In this document: in pieces, positions 24,692 to 34,045 of the stretch | Numbering within the stretch: the stretch's first letter is position 1 | Layout: each line of letters opens with the position of its first letter | Assembly: GCA_023053685.1 (NCBI GenBank) | Contig: JALIGW010000002.1 | Span: forward strand, 241,508,677-241,572,676 | Origin: Diadophis punctatus similis | Lineage: Eukaryota; Chordata; Lepidosauria; Squamata; Dipsadidae | Length of the DNA stretch: 64,000 bases | Direction: 5' to 3' | The notes under the pieces: model-generated | The model's database searches: none | What the model was told of the DNA's origin: nothing | Seen by the model: only the letters and a program-made list of their open reading frames with translations | Program-made: the position numbers and the translations under genes

Positions 24692-25737
24692 ATATATAAA
24701 TAATTGGGAATAGTGTACTCCTTGAAGGGTAGTATAAAGACTAAATAAATAATTCTTGAACTGTTGGATAAAAATCAACTTTCTTTCTAAAAAAAAAAAA
24801 TAAGATACTGAAGAAGGGGAGATGAGTGGGATTGTCCAGGAGATGGATTTACTTTTTCAAAATATGAAAGACATTATGGACAAAGGATTTAAGGACATTA
24901 TGGAAAAAATTGAAAACACTATACAAGGGATGATAACTACAGACCAAGACGCTCAGGAAAGGGAGGAGTAAAAAGAAGAAATAAAGAAGGAAGAAGACAA
25001 GGAGGAGATTATAACAAAAATAATAATGATTGATGAATTAAACCAGTGGGAAAATATACTAAGAGAGTTGGAAGAAATGTTTAAAATGGAGGCAGGGGCC
25101 TCGGTAAAAACTTTAGAAACTAGGCAGTGGAAGAGGGTAAAGGTGGGAAGAACACTTAGATTGGACATCCAAGAAATAGATATAGATGGAGACCTAAGAG
25201 AGGAAGGGGGGGAGGCAAGTAAAAAAAGCATAGCAATTAAAGTATCAAAGCAGAAAAGAGATTATGGGTAGATGATTTCTTTTCTTTTTTCTGTATTGTT
25301 GTTTTGACTTGCTTTTCCTTTTTTCCCTCTTTCTTTTAAAGCATAGCAACTAAGTTTTGTTTGTATTGGAATGTATGGCACCCAGGTGCCACACTGTTCA
25401 TGCATTGATTTGACATTTTTATAAAAAAAATTTAAAAAAACTTTAAAGAAAATAAAACTAAAAAAGTAAAATTCTATGATGCTAATCACAAACCTACCCA
25501 TACAGGATTTTTTTTTAAAATGTTCACTTCATTTAAAAATTGACAGATATTAAATTTAATATCAAACTTTATGTGTCATAGTTCCTGTTCTTGGGAACAT
25601 TATTGCTTAAGTGATTAGATTAGCCAAACCTATTGGAATTCTGTAACACAAGTAAGTTGAGATGGTTCCCCTCCTTCTCCTTTGAAATCCTATTCAAAAG
25701 GAACTAAGTTGAATGAATCTGTGTTGGGACCCCATAC
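24692..25737. other. V2R gene 2 intron 3 next to exon 3
   Basis: A purine-rich decayed frame (24820-25270) with many Glu and Lys codons suggests an old LINE ORF1-like coiled coil, without proof. About 25470-25530 matches 63876-63936 at the right end of the window. This places gene 3 exon 3 just beyond the window. Confidence 0.5.
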
Positions 25738-25985
25738 CTGCCATGGCTGCAGCCTTGGAGCCCACGAACCCTCATTGCTCTCCTTCCTTCTCCTCTTAGA
25801 TCTGGAGGAATATGCGGCATTCACGGCATGGGCCAGAGTCATAATGGCACTGTAAAACTGGTGGAAATTCTTGGCCCTCACCATGTTCTTTTTCTCTTGG
25901 GTCCCCAGTGGTGATTTCTCAGTGCATCTTTTCCGGCCTTTGACAGAAAAGACATGTTTTGAAAAAGAACAGACATATGACTGAT
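25738..25985 (-). pseudogene. V2R gene 2, exon 3, 3' part (after the insertion)
   Basis: 248 bp of exon 3, coding from YVCSFSKHVFSVKGRKRCTE through MVRAKNFHQFYSAIMTLAHA to RLQPWQ before a GTATGG donor. It belongs to the ligand-binding domain; ALAHAV-type sequence is a strong V2R landmark. The 5' edge is the target duplication CTGAT (25981-25985) of the LTR retrotransposon. The frame on both sides of the insertion is the same, so the exon was open before the element arrived. Together with 31790-32341, less one CTGAT, exon 3 is 795 bp. Confidence 0.92.
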
Positions 25986-26675
25986 TGTTGTGACCCAGCA
26001 CCGCAACCCCCAGAAACACACACACACAACCGTTTGTGAGGCAAACAAAAAGGTTCCTTTTACTAATAAGGTTTCTTAGCAAAAGCTCAGAGGTTTTTAA
26101 AGTCCAAAAACAACACAAACGGAAAGTCTCAAGGAATGAGGTTCTTTGGGTTACTTGAGGGTTAAATAGCACACAGTCAAAAGTTCAAAGCAAGACTCAT
26201 TAATTCTCCTCTTATCTGAACAACTTGGCTGGCTTCCCGGAATAGAGCTGGCAGAAGCTGCTGTCTTCGACACGTTTCCCAAACAAACGTAGAAGTAAAA
26301 CTCTGGATATGCTGCAATCATGGATTCGTTGTTCTCAGCAGTGAGTACTAATTGCGCCGGCCTAATATAGGCACTGAAGGGCGTGGCCCAATTAGCCCTC
26401 ACTGCTTCCTCCGAGTAGACCGATGCTTACTCAGCCAATCCTGTCTTCTGGCTGCTCTGCGAGCTCTGGCATCCAGCATGGGTTCTTCATCTCCTGATGA
26501 AGCACTCTGCTGCGCAGGTGCAGAAGGTCCTGGGAGATTGTCCTGCTCTGGCACCGAGTCCTCATCACCAGCCGTCTCTGGTGCCAGGCACATGGGCTGG
26601 TACTGCTGCACCATGAGCGGCTCCACGTCCTCCGGATCCTCCATACTCGGCGCCGGACGCGGCCAAGGCACAACA
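25986..26675 (-). repeat. 3' LTR of the Sushi-type element
   Basis: 690 bp, TGTTGTGACC to AAGGCACAACA. It differs from the 5' LTR at three sites: G/A in GGAATAGAGC, C/T in GATATGCTGC and C/T in TTCCTCCGAG. It contains the last roughly 90 codons of the chromodomain ORF, which stops at 26399. Confidence 0.96.
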
Positions 26676-27163
26676 CTATCCCTCACCGCAGGGCCCTTCC
26701 CCCGGGTCTGTCGGTCCGGATGCGGCCGGGACGAGAATTGAGCGTGGAAGGCCCGGACCAGGTCCGGAGCGTGAACGGTGGTCGCATCCTCCCATGTGAA
26801 GTCCTCAGGGCCGTACCCCTTCCACTCGATGAGGTACTGGAACCGGCCCTTCATCCAGCGGGAATCCCGAATACTGGCAACTTCGTATTCGGGTGGGTCA
26901 GCGGGAGTGCGGATCACTGGCTGGGGCGGAGCGGGAGGGCGGAGCGGACAGGCAGGATGTTCGGGAACAAGGAGGGACCGATGGAAGACGGGGTGGATCC
27001 TGAGAGAGCGAGGCAACGTCAGCCGGTAGGCCACGGGGTTAATGACCGCTTCCACCGGGAATGGACCCAGGAATCGGTGGTCAAGCTTGCGAGCCGGTCG
27101 GTCGGAGGGGAGATGCTTCATGGACAGCCAGACGTGATCCCCGACCGCCAGAGATGGAGTTGC
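26399..27163 (-). CDS. Pol C-terminal part with chromodomain, reaching into the 3' LTR
   Basis: The frame is the same as the main pol ORF and is separated from it only by a TGA at 27164-27166. The first methionine is at 27121 (240 residues from there). After an integrase C-terminal stretch (LDHRFLGPFPVEAVINPVAY, RIHPVFHRSLL) comes a chromodomain: EYEVASIRDSRWMKGRFQYL, then IEWKGYGPEDFTWEDA. Chromodomains in chromoviruses bind histone marks and can steer integration (family knowledge). The last part, encoded in the LTR, is acidic and low-complexity (PEDVEPLMVQQYQPM). Function of that tail is unknown. Confidence 0.9.
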   Translation of the reverse strand, partial: ATPSLAVGDHVWLSMKHLPSDRPARKLDHRFLGPFPVEAVINPVAYRLTLPRSLRIHPVFHRSLLVPEHPACPLRPPAPPQPVIRTPADPPEYEVASIRDSRWMKGRFQYLIEWKGYGPEDFTWEDATTVHAPDLVRAFHAQFSSRPHPDRQTRGKGPAVRDSVVPWPRPAPSMEDPEDVEPLMVQQYQPMCLAPETAGDEDSVPEQDNLPGPSAPAQQSASSGDEEPMLDARARRAARRQDWLSKHRSTRRKQ

Positions 27164-27166
27164 TCA
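27164..27166 (-). other. In-frame TGA between integrase and chromodomain
   Basis: On the minus strand the codon order is GAC CGC TCC CGG TGA GCA. The reading frame upstream and downstream is the same, so this is a point nonsense change and not a frameshift. It would truncate Pol before the chromodomain. A programmed readthrough cannot be excluded from one copy. Confidence 0.85.
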
Positions 27167-30121
27167 CCGGGAGCGGTCCGCGACCCTCTTGTAATCTTCC
27201 TTGGCTTTATTCAACGAGCGTTTGACCAGTTGGTGAACGGCCTGGAGCTCGGACAGGAATTCCTCCGCCACAGGAACAGGAGAGTCTAGAAGCGTGAGCG
27301 GGAAGAAACGGGGGTGGTAACCAAAGTTGGTGAGGAACGGAGAGGCATGCGTGGAGGTGTGCTGAGAGTTGTTAAAAGCAAACTCGGCCACGGCAAGGTA
27401 GTCCGCCCAGTTGTCCTGCTGCTGGTTGACAAAACAGCGCAGGTACTGTTCAAGGATGCCGATGACTTTTTCAGTGCCCCCATCAGTCTCTGGATGATGC
27501 GCTGACGAAAGGCAGACTTGGACCTCCAGGGCCGCCATCAGACCCTTCCAGAACTGGGCCGTGAACTGGGCTCCCCGATCCGATACGACCCGATCTGGCA
27601 GACCGTGCAGGCGGAAAACATGCTGGATAAACATGCGGGCCGTGGCGCGAGCTGTCGGCAACCCTCGACAGGGGATGAAATGTGCCATTTTGGTCAGCAT
27701 ATCGACCACTACGAACACGGTCGTGAAGCCGGCGGACAGGGGCAAGTCCATGAGGAAGTCCATAGAGACGGCCCCCCAGTGTCTCTCGGGCGTCGGCAAG
27801 GGCTGCAGCAGGCCCGGCGGCGCTCCAGGGGTGTACTTGGCCTGGCGACAGCGAACACAAGACGTCACATAGGCCTGGACGTCATCACGGAGTCGGGGCC
27901 ACCAAAAAGTCCGAGCCACCAGGTTCAGAGTCTTGAAAAGGCCGAAGTGGCCAGCCGCAGGGCTGTCGTGGCACTGCTGCAGGATCAGGCCACGGAGCGG
28001 ACTGGCTGGAACGTAGAGCAGGTCCCGGAAATGGAGGAGGTCGTCCGCAAACGTCCAAGGGGACTCAGGCCCTATCTCCTGCCTCCGTTGTGCCGCGTAG
28101 GCGTCATGTCGCTGCGCCTCCCGGATCTGTCCTCGGAGGTCCACGGGATCCTGGGTAGCTGCAAAGGACTCGACGGGCAGGACCGTCCGGGGCGGCACCG
28201 GGTCCTGGGCTTGGGCGTACTCCGGCTTGCGGGACAGCGCGTCCGCCTGCTGATTCCGGCCGCTCGGGATGTATGTAATGCGAAAATTGAAGCGGGAGAA
28301 AAAGAACGACCAGATTATCTGGCGCTGGTTGAGCTTCCTGGCCGTCTGCAAGAACTCCAGGTTCTTGTAGTCCGTGCGAATCTCCACTTGATGACGGGCC
28401 CCCTCGAGGTGGTGCCACCAGGTCTCGAAAGCCGCCTTGATGGCCAGCAAATCCTTCTCCCAGATAGTATAGTTGCGCTCCGACGAGGTTAATTTCCATG
28501 AATAATAGGCGCAGGGGAAGAGATGGCCGCCATCTTCCCGGGTCTGTAGCAAGACGGCGCCCACGGCAATGTCGGACGCGTCCGCCTCCACGACGAAAGG
28601 GCGGTGAGGGTCTGGGTGCTTGAGGATCGACTCCTGCATGAAGGCATCCGTGAGGATCTTGAACGCCTCTTGTTCGGAATCGCCCCACCGGAAAGGGACT
28701 TGTTTCTGCAGGAGTCGAGTGAGAGGCGCGGTCAGAGTGGCGAACCCTGGGATGAAGGTCCTATAATAATTTGCGAACCCCAGGAGTCGCTGAACGTCCT
28801 TCACCCAGCACGGGGGTTGCCAGGTTTTCAGGGCCTCGACCTTGCCACGGTCCATGGCAATGCCTTCTGGCGAAATCCGATGGCCCAGGAAATCCACAGT
28901 CATCTGAAAAAACTGGCATTTCTCTAATTTCGCGTATAGCTGGTGGTCTCTCAACTGCTGCAGGACTTGACGGATATGTTGGATGTGGCTGCTCCGGGAC
29001 GTGGAATAAATCATAATATCGTCCAGGTACACGACAACGAACTGGTCCAGCAAATCTCTAAAGATGTCGTTCATGAAATGCTGGAACACAGCCGGAGCGT
29101 TGGTCAAGCCGAACGGCATGACCGTATACTCAAAATGACCGTAGCGGGTCCCGAACGCAGTCTTCCATTCGTCCCCCTCACGAACACGCACCAAATTGTA
29201 AGCGCCACGTAAGTCCAATTTGGTGAAGATGGTCGCCGAGCGGAGGCGTTCCATCAACTCCAGGATGAGGGGCAACGGGTACCGGTTACGCACTGTGATA
29301 GCATTCAACTTACGATAATCGCAGCACAGGCGCAAGTCCCCGGTTTTCTTCTTGACGAAGAGGACGGGGGCAGACAAGGGCGACGAGGAGGGTCGGATGA
29401 AACCCCTGGCCAGGTTTTTATCAATAAAGTCCCGCAGTGCGGCCAGTTCGGGTTCTGACATGGAGTAGAGGCGGCCCACAGGAAGCGGAGCGTTGGGAAT
29501 CAGGTCCACAGGGCAATTGTAGGGCCGGTGCGGGGGCAACTGGTCCGCCTCCTTTTCGCTAAACACATTGGCGAAGTCTGAAAACTCAGCCGGGAGTGAA
29601 ATGTCCGGAGGGTCAGGTACCGCGCCCGCGCAAACCTGGCGCGTATGGTCCACACACTGGAGACTCGGGAAGGCAATGAAGTTCTGGGACCATACAATCT
29701 GAGGGTCGTGGGTGCGCAGCCACGCCAGTCCGAGAACCAAAGGGAAATGGAGTCCCGACGTCACATAAAACTTGATGGCCTCCTCGTGCCGTCCAATGCA
29801 AAGGCGCACCGGCTGCGTGATGGCCTTAATCGGACCGGACAGCAACACCCGGCCATCGATTGTTTCCACCCTCATCGGCGGGTCCACGGGGCACAGGGGA
29901 ATGGCAAGATGCTGGGCGAACGCCTCGTCAATGAAATTGGTGGTTGCCCCGGAGTCCACCAAAGCGTGTGCGGAGATGCCGCGGTCCCGGTGGTCAATAA
30001 AGACCTTGGTGTCCAAGAGCAGATGCCGCGGAGGACCGGGATCCACGTCAGCTGAGCTGGAGTCCTTAGGTGTGCATGCCCAACCCAGCATCTCTGCTAG
30101 GCCGGGCGCTGGCCGTTTCCC
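27164..30121 (-). CDS. Pol polyprotein: protease, reverse transcriptase, RNase H, integrase
   Basis: Counting from the first methionine (30091) there are 975 residues. Landmarks: retropepsin LVDSGATT (about 43-51), RT with FTKLDLRGAYNLV (289-301), LTNAPAVFQ and the catalytic YLDDI (355-359), RNase H EADASDIAVGAVL (502-514), integrase zinc-binding H-H-C-C (CHDSPAAGHFG to SCVRC, about 706-748), and the DDE core with SMDFLMDLP, VSDRGAQF and HPETDGGTE. The frame stays open upstream of the methionine to a TAG near 30178, which overlaps gag. Pol is therefore expected as a Gag-Pol fusion by -1 shifting at 30115-30121. All catalytic residues seen are present. Confidence 0.95.
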   Translation of the reverse strand, partial: GKRPAPGLAEMLGWACTPKDSSSADVDPGPPRHLLLDTKVFIDHRDRGISAHALVDSGATTNFIDEAFAQHLAIPLCPVDPPMRVETIDGRVLLSGPIKAITQPVRLCIGRHEEAIKFYVTSGLHFPLVLGLAWLRTHDPQIVWSQNFIAFPSLQCVDHTRQVCAGAVPDPPDISLPAEFSDFANVFSEKEADQLPPHRPYNCPVDLIPNAPLPVGRLYSMSEPELAALRDFIDKNLARGFIRPSSSPLSAPVLFVKKKTGDLRLCCDYRKLNAITVRNRYPLPLILELMERLRSATIFTKLDLRGAYNLVRVREGDEWKTAFGTRYGHFEYTVMPFGLTNAPAVFQHFMNDIFRDLLDQFVVVYLDDIMIYSTSRSSHIQHIRQVLQQLRDHQLYAKLEKCQFFQMTVDFLGHRISPEGIAMDRGKVEALKTWQPPCWVKDVQRLLGFANYYRTFIPGFATLTAPLTRLLQKQVPFRWGDSEQEAFKILTDAFMQESILKHPDPHRPFVVEADASDIAVGAVLLQTREDGGHLFPCAYYSWKLTSSERNYTIWEKDLLAIKAAFETWWHHLEGARHQVEIRTDYKNLEFLQTARKLNQRQIIWSFFFSRFNFRITYIPSGRNQQADALSRKPEYAQAQDPVPPRTVLPVESFAATQDPVDLRGQIREAQRHDAYAAQRRQEIGPESPWTFADDLLHFRDLLYVPASPLRGLILQQCHDSPAAGHFGLFKTLNLVARTFWWPRLRDDVQAYVTSCVRCRQAKYTPGAPPGLLQPLPTPERHWGAVSMDFLMDLPLSAGFTTVFVVVDMLTKMAHFIPCRGLPTARATARMFIQHVFRLHGLPDRVVSDRGAQFTAQFWKGLMAALEVQVCLSSAHHPETDGGTEKVIGILEQYLRCFVNQQQDNWADYLAVAEFAFNNSQHTSTHASPFLTNFGYHPRFFPLTLLDSPVPVAEEFLSELQAVHQLVKRSLNKAKEDYKRVADRSR

Positions 30122-31053
30122 GACAGTGATGGCTGGGACGGTGGAGCAGGACCAGAAGCGGTGGGCCCCCGACCCTTCCTAGGGCACGAGCGAGCAAAAT
30201 GGCCTGGGTCGCCGCAATACAAACACAACCCCCCTGCCCTGCATCTGTCCTTTTCCGCACCGGTCAAGCGGGGCCGAACAGCGCCAAGGTCCATAGGCTC
30301 GTCACGGGGAGCTGGGGCCGATGGAAGTCCAGGGGGAACAGGAGGTGCCTGAGCAGCGCGACGTGGAGCCGGAACAGCGGGGACGTCAGGTGGCGCGAGA
30401 GGCGCCGGAGCAGCACGGCGTGCGTTCCTCGCTTGCAACCGGGCATCAATTTTCAAGCAGAGCCGCACCAGTTCTTGGGTGGTTGCAGGAATGTCCACGC
30501 GTGCCAGCTCGTCCTGGATGCTGTCTGCCAAGCCCTCCTGGAAGGCATCCAACAACGCAGCCTCATTCCAGGCCGAGTCTTGGCTGAGGAGACGGAATTC
30601 ACTGATGTACTCCCTGAGTGGTCTCCGGCCTTGCCTCAGCTGCCTTAATTGCCTGCACGCTGTCTGGGCATTAATTGGGTCAGCGAACATCTCCTCCAAA
30701 TGAGTGCAGAAATGCCCAAAGTCCTGGAGGAGGGGACTGTTCTGGACCAGTAGAGGGGTGGCCCAACGTGCTGCATTTCCAGACAGCAGGCTAATTACAA
30801 ACCCCACCTTGTCCCGGTCGTGGGGGAAATCCTCTGGCCTCAGGGACATAAACAGCTGGCACTGGCCCAGGAACGCCGGGAACATAGCCTCGTCACCATG
30901 GAACTTATCCGGCATGGCTATCGGGCAGCGTGTCCATTGGGCGGGGGCCAACGCAGGAGCAGCTGCCAACTGATTTTGCTGCATTGTTAACTGAGCGTTC
31001 ATGATTGCCAGCTGCTGCCGAAGTTGAGCATTCTCGTCCTGAAGCTGCTCCAT
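30097..31053 (-). CDS. Gag of the Sushi-type element
   Basis: 318 residues from the ATG at 31053. The N-terminus is a short Gln-rich coiled-coil-like stretch (MEQLQDENAQLRQQLAIMNA), followed by the capsid-like region (FHGDEAMFPAFLGQCQLFM, LSGNAARWATPL, LREYISEFRLLSQDS, FQEGLADSIQDEL). Then come a Pro/Ala-rich linker and one CCHC zinc knuckle, CLYCGDPGHFARSC. This is the layout of Sushi-ichi Gag and of the mammalian genes derived from it (PEG10, RTL family). The start is the first ATG after the 5' LTR, about 46 bp inside. It stops at TAG 30097-30099, downstream of the slippery site. No lesion. Confidence 0.93.
   Translation of the reverse strand: MEQLQDENAQLRQQLAIMNAQLTMQQNQLAAAPALAPAQWTRCPIAMPDKFHGDEAMFPAFLGQCQLFMSLRPEDFPHDRDKVGFVISLLSGNAARWATPLLVQNSPLLQDFGHFCTHLEEMFADPINAQTACRQLRQLRQGRRPLREYISEFRLLSQDSAWNEAALLDAFQEGLADSIQDELARVDIPATTQELVRLCLKIDARLQARNARRAAPAPLAPPDVPAVPAPRRAAQAPPVPPGLPSAPAPRDEPMDLGAVRPRLTGAEKDRCRAGGLCLYCGDPGHFARSCPRKGRGPTASGPAPPSQPSLSGNGQRPA
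30115..30121 (-). promoter_or_regulatory. -1 ribosomal frameshift site GGGAAAC
   Basis: On the minus strand the heptamer is phased G GGA AAC in the gag frame, as X XXY YYZ requires. It lies in the overlap between the last pol-frame stop (TAG near 30178) and the gag stop (30097). A -1 shift there enters the pol frame exactly. A GC-rich GGCCAGCGCCCGGCC follows and could fold. PEG10, a domesticated Sushi element, uses the same heptamer (established knowledge). Confidence 0.88.
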
Positions 31054-31086
31054 GATGCAATCTGGGCTTGTGTGTGGTCAGTTTGG

Positions 31087-31099
31087 GCTGAGAACAAAC
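31087..31099 (-). other. Candidate self-priming primer-binding site
   Basis: Directly inside the 5' LTR the sense strand reads GTTTGTTCTCAGC. It does not start with the TGG that a tRNA-primed element would show. Its 11 bases TTGTTCTCAGC are the exact complement of GCTGAGAACAA at 31443-31453, the predicted transcript 5' end. Eleven bases is also the length used by Tf1 self-priming. Confidence 0.7.
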
Positions 31100-31789
31100 T
31101 GTTGTGACCCAGCACCGCAACCCCCAGAAACACACACACACAACCGTTTGTGAGGCAAACAAAAAGGTTCCTTTTACTAATAAGGTTTCTTAGCAAAAGC
31201 TCAGAGGTTTTTAAAGTCCAAAAACAACACAAACGGAAAGTCTCAAGGAATGAGGTTCTTTGGGTTACTTGAGGGTTAAATAGCACACAGTCAAAAGTTC
31301 AAAGCAAGACTCATTAATTCTCCTCTTATCTGAACAACTTGGCTGGCTTCCCGGAATAAAGCTGGCAGAAGCTGCTGTCTTCGACACGTTTCCCAAACAA
31401 ACGTAGAAGTAAAACTCTGGATATGTTGCAATCATGGATTCGTTGTTCTCAGCAGTGAGTACTAATTGCGCCGGCCTAATATAGGCACTGAAGGGCGTGG
31501 CCCAATTAGCCCTCACTGCTTCCTCTGAGTAGACCGATGCTTACTCAGCCAATCCTGTCTTCTGGCTGCTCTGCGAGCTCTGGCATCCAGCATGGGTTCT
31601 TCATCTCCTGATGAAGCACTCTGCTGCGCAGGTGCAGAAGGTCCTGGGAGATTGTCCTGCTCTGGCACCGAGTCCTCATCACCAGCCGTCTCTGGTGCCA
31701 GGCACATGGGCTGGTACTGCTGCACCATGAGCGGCTCCACGTCCTCCGGATCCTCCATACTCGGCGCCGGACGCGGCCAAGGCACAACA
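31100..31789 (-). repeat. 5' LTR of the Sushi-type element
   Basis: 690 bp with TGTTGTG and CACAACA ends. It is the same length as the 3' LTR with three substitutions. It carries a TATA-like box and the predicted start of R. Target duplication CTGAT follows at 31790. Confidence 0.96.
31443..31483 (-). promoter_or_regulatory. LTR core promoter: TATA box and predicted transcript start
   Basis: On the minus strand TATATTA occupies 31483-31477, and GCTGAGAACAA starts 30 nt later at 31453. That sequence is the one complementary to the primer site, so TATA spacing and priming logic agree on the same start. A GGCCACGCCC (KLF/Sp1-like) box lies about 15 nt further upstream. Confidence 0.65.
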
Positions 31790-32341
31790 CTGATATCCAA
31801 AGGGTGGATACAGAAAGTAAGTACGCATAAAGGCATCCTTCATTGGTTCCCATTTTTTCTCAACATCAATAACCCAGATATGGTTCACATATTTAAGTGC
31901 TGTGTTCCATCCCAATGGATATGTCGTAGTGAGTGTTGTGATCCAGACTTTCCCTTCAATGGGTCCTGGCAAATTACTAAGTATAAAATGAAAAGGAAGA
32001 ATTCTGTCCAAAAGGCCACCAAGTTCTAAGTAGTGAACATAGACATTGACTTGTCTCCACTTAGAGAGGGCATCCCTGAGGGGTGCTGTATCTCCAGTTG
32101 TTGAGAATTGTTGTGATATAACAATACAAATTCCATTCCTGACAAACATAGGAGTAAAAGTCCTCATGAAATTCTCTCCCTCATCTGTGTCTGAAGCAAA
32201 GAGACCAATCAAGGTCCATCTGAAATGGAGGAGCACTTGGACAATTCCTGGGTAGTGGATCTCTTTTTTGGGGAAAAGATGGTGATAAAAGGGCAATTCA
32301 CTTTTATAATGCGGTGAATTTGAAAATAATTCGAAATTGAT
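31790..32341 (-). pseudogene. V2R gene 2, exon 3, 5' part (before the insertion)
   Basis: 552 bp. It begins after a GCTTTTTCAG acceptor and reads INFELFSNSPHYKSELPFYH, then HYPGIVQVLLHFRWTLIGLF with ASDTDEGENFMRTFTPMFVR, and continues to THFMRTYFLYPPFG-type sequence (here FMRTYFLYPPFGYQ). It encodes the centre of the Venus-flytrap domain, lobe 2. It ends abruptly at the target duplication of the retrotransposon. The reading frame itself has no stop. Confidence 0.93.
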
Positions 32342-33004
32342 CTGAAAAAGCATTGAAGAATCCTATGTTATATTTGGGGTCAGTTCAATTCCAAAATATT
32401 AGCTTCACAAAAAATCCAATTTAGTTGTAATAAACATATTCAAATAGTTTATTGTTGATTAGCCATATCAAGATACAGAATTAAAAAAGCAGGACTATAT
32501 ATGACAATACGATAAAAAATAAAAAAGAATGGAAATCATATTTTTGTACCACCTCTACAATGTATGGCAATCAGACCTGCATATGAAGATGTCAACTGAA
32601 ATGTTTTGTTGAAATAATATTACATATTGTATCTATTTTTTAAAATGTTGACCAAACAGGAAATATGTTGTTTTAATGTAAGGATCCAAATAGGCCATTC
32701 ATCTAATCTGTGGTCCAAGATACTTTTCTTACACAATTGACATTTAAATAATAGATGTGCTTTGTCTATCTCTGGGGCTTGGCAAACACATGCCTCTTCA
32801 TTACAAGGGTCTTCGTTAAATCTTCTATATTTAACCATTGTGTCCAGAGCTCAAATCCTGTTTGAATAAATATCATCTTAAGATGTTTAGACACTTCTGC
32901 ATTGAAGTACTTGCCAATTTGGAAGTACATTAATAGAGGCCCATCCATTTTAATGTGCCATCTTTATTGAGCATGGTTGTATCTTTCTCTGCTTCAACAT
33001 CTGA
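32342..33004. other. V2R gene 2 intron 2 next to exon 3
   Basis: Non-coding, AT-rich. It is paralogous at 32520-32620 to the first bases of the window. Confidence 0.55.
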
Positions 33005-33324
33005 TTTGGGCTGTGAAAATATTTAGGTCCTCTCGCATCCTGGACATAAATTGTTTCAACTCCTACCCTCAAAACGAAGCTATAGAGCACTGCACACCAA
33101 GACAACTAGACACAAGGACAGTTTTCCCCCGAATGTCATCACTCTGCTAAACAAATAATTCCCTCAACACTGTCAAACTATTCACTAAGGCTGCATTACT
33201 ATTAGTCTTCTCATCGTTCCTATCACCCATCTCCTCCCACTTATGACTGCTTGTATCCTTATGATTTATATTGATTGTTTCCCAGTATGATTTAATTGCT
33301 TATTTATACCCTATGACTATCATT

Positions 33325-34045
33325 AAGAATAGAATAGAATGGAATGGAATGGAATGGAATGGAATGGAATAGCATAGCATAGCATAGCATAGCATAGCAT
33401 AGCATAGCATAGCATAGCATAGCATAGCATAGCATAGCATAGCATAGCATAGCATAGCATAGCATAGCATAGCATAGCATAGCATAGCATAGAATAGAAT
33501 AGAATAGAATAGAATAGAATAGAATTCTTTATTGGCCAAGTGTGATTGGACACACAAGGAATTTGTCTGTGGTCCATATGCTCTCAGTGTGCATAAAAGA
33601 AAAGATACATTTGTCAAGAATCATGAGGTACAACACTTAATTATTGTCATAGGGTTCAAATAAGCAATCAGGAAACCATCAATATTAATATAAATCGTAA
33701 GGATACAAGCAACAAGTTACAGTCATACAGTCATAAGTGGGAGGAGATGGGTGATAGGAACAATGAGAAAAACTAATAGTAATAATAATGCAGCCTTAGT
33801 GAATAGTTTGACAGTGGTGAGGGAATTATTTGTTTAGAAGAGTGATGGCGTTCGGGAAAAAACTGTTCTTGTGTCTGGTTGTCTTGGTGTGCAGTGCTCT
33901 ATAGCAAAGTTTTGAAGGTAGGAGTTGAAACAATTTATGTCCAGGATGCGAGGGGTCCGTAAATATTTACACGGCCCTCTTTTTGACTCTTGCTGTATAC
34001 AGGTCCTCAATGGAAGGCAGGTTGGCAGTAATTGTTTTTTCTGTT
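33325..34045 (-). mobile_element. ATTCT-tail LINE, minus copy nested in the plus copy
   Basis: On the minus strand it runs from ATTACTGCCAACCTGCCTTC through a decayed DPSHPGHK-type carboxy end to TTGGCCAATAAAGAATTC and an expanded pentamer tail. Same family as its host, opposite direction. Confidence 0.85.
33329..33527. repeat. Pentanucleotide array (AATAG, AATGG, ATAGC)
   Basis: Starts as AATAG, changes to AATGG, then about 25 units of ATAGC, and returns to AATAG. It is the 3' tail of the nested minus LINE. Growth of this kind of array from CR1/LINE tails is a known feature of snake genomes. Confidence 0.95.

Larger units (their letters stand above)
25986..31789 (-). mobile_element. Full-length Sushi-type Ty3/Gypsy chromovirus LTR retrotransposon
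   Basis: 5804 bp with two 690-bp LTRs, both with TG...CA ends, and a perfect 5-bp target duplication CTGAT (25981-25985 and 31790-31794). The order in the sense direction is 5' LTR, gag, pol (protease, RT, RNase H, integrase), chromodomain, 3' LTR. No env-like ORF is seen. The LTRs differ at only three positions, so insertion was recent. Clade assignment rests on the chromodomain, the Gag type, the GGGAAAC frameshift site and the likely self-priming, all known in the Tf1/Sushi group. One in-frame stop in the 3' part of pol is the only obvious lesion. Confidence 0.95.

Noticed and set aside
27518..28492. 324-codon plus-strand frame inside the retrotransposon
   Set aside because: It is antisense to the RT/integrase region, whose motifs are clear on the minus strand. 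No motif is seen in the antisense frame.
25986..31789. Endogenous retrovirus
   Set aside because: There is no env-like ORF. The chromodomain, the Gag type and the missing tRNA-type primer site point to a Sushi-type LTR retrotransposon.
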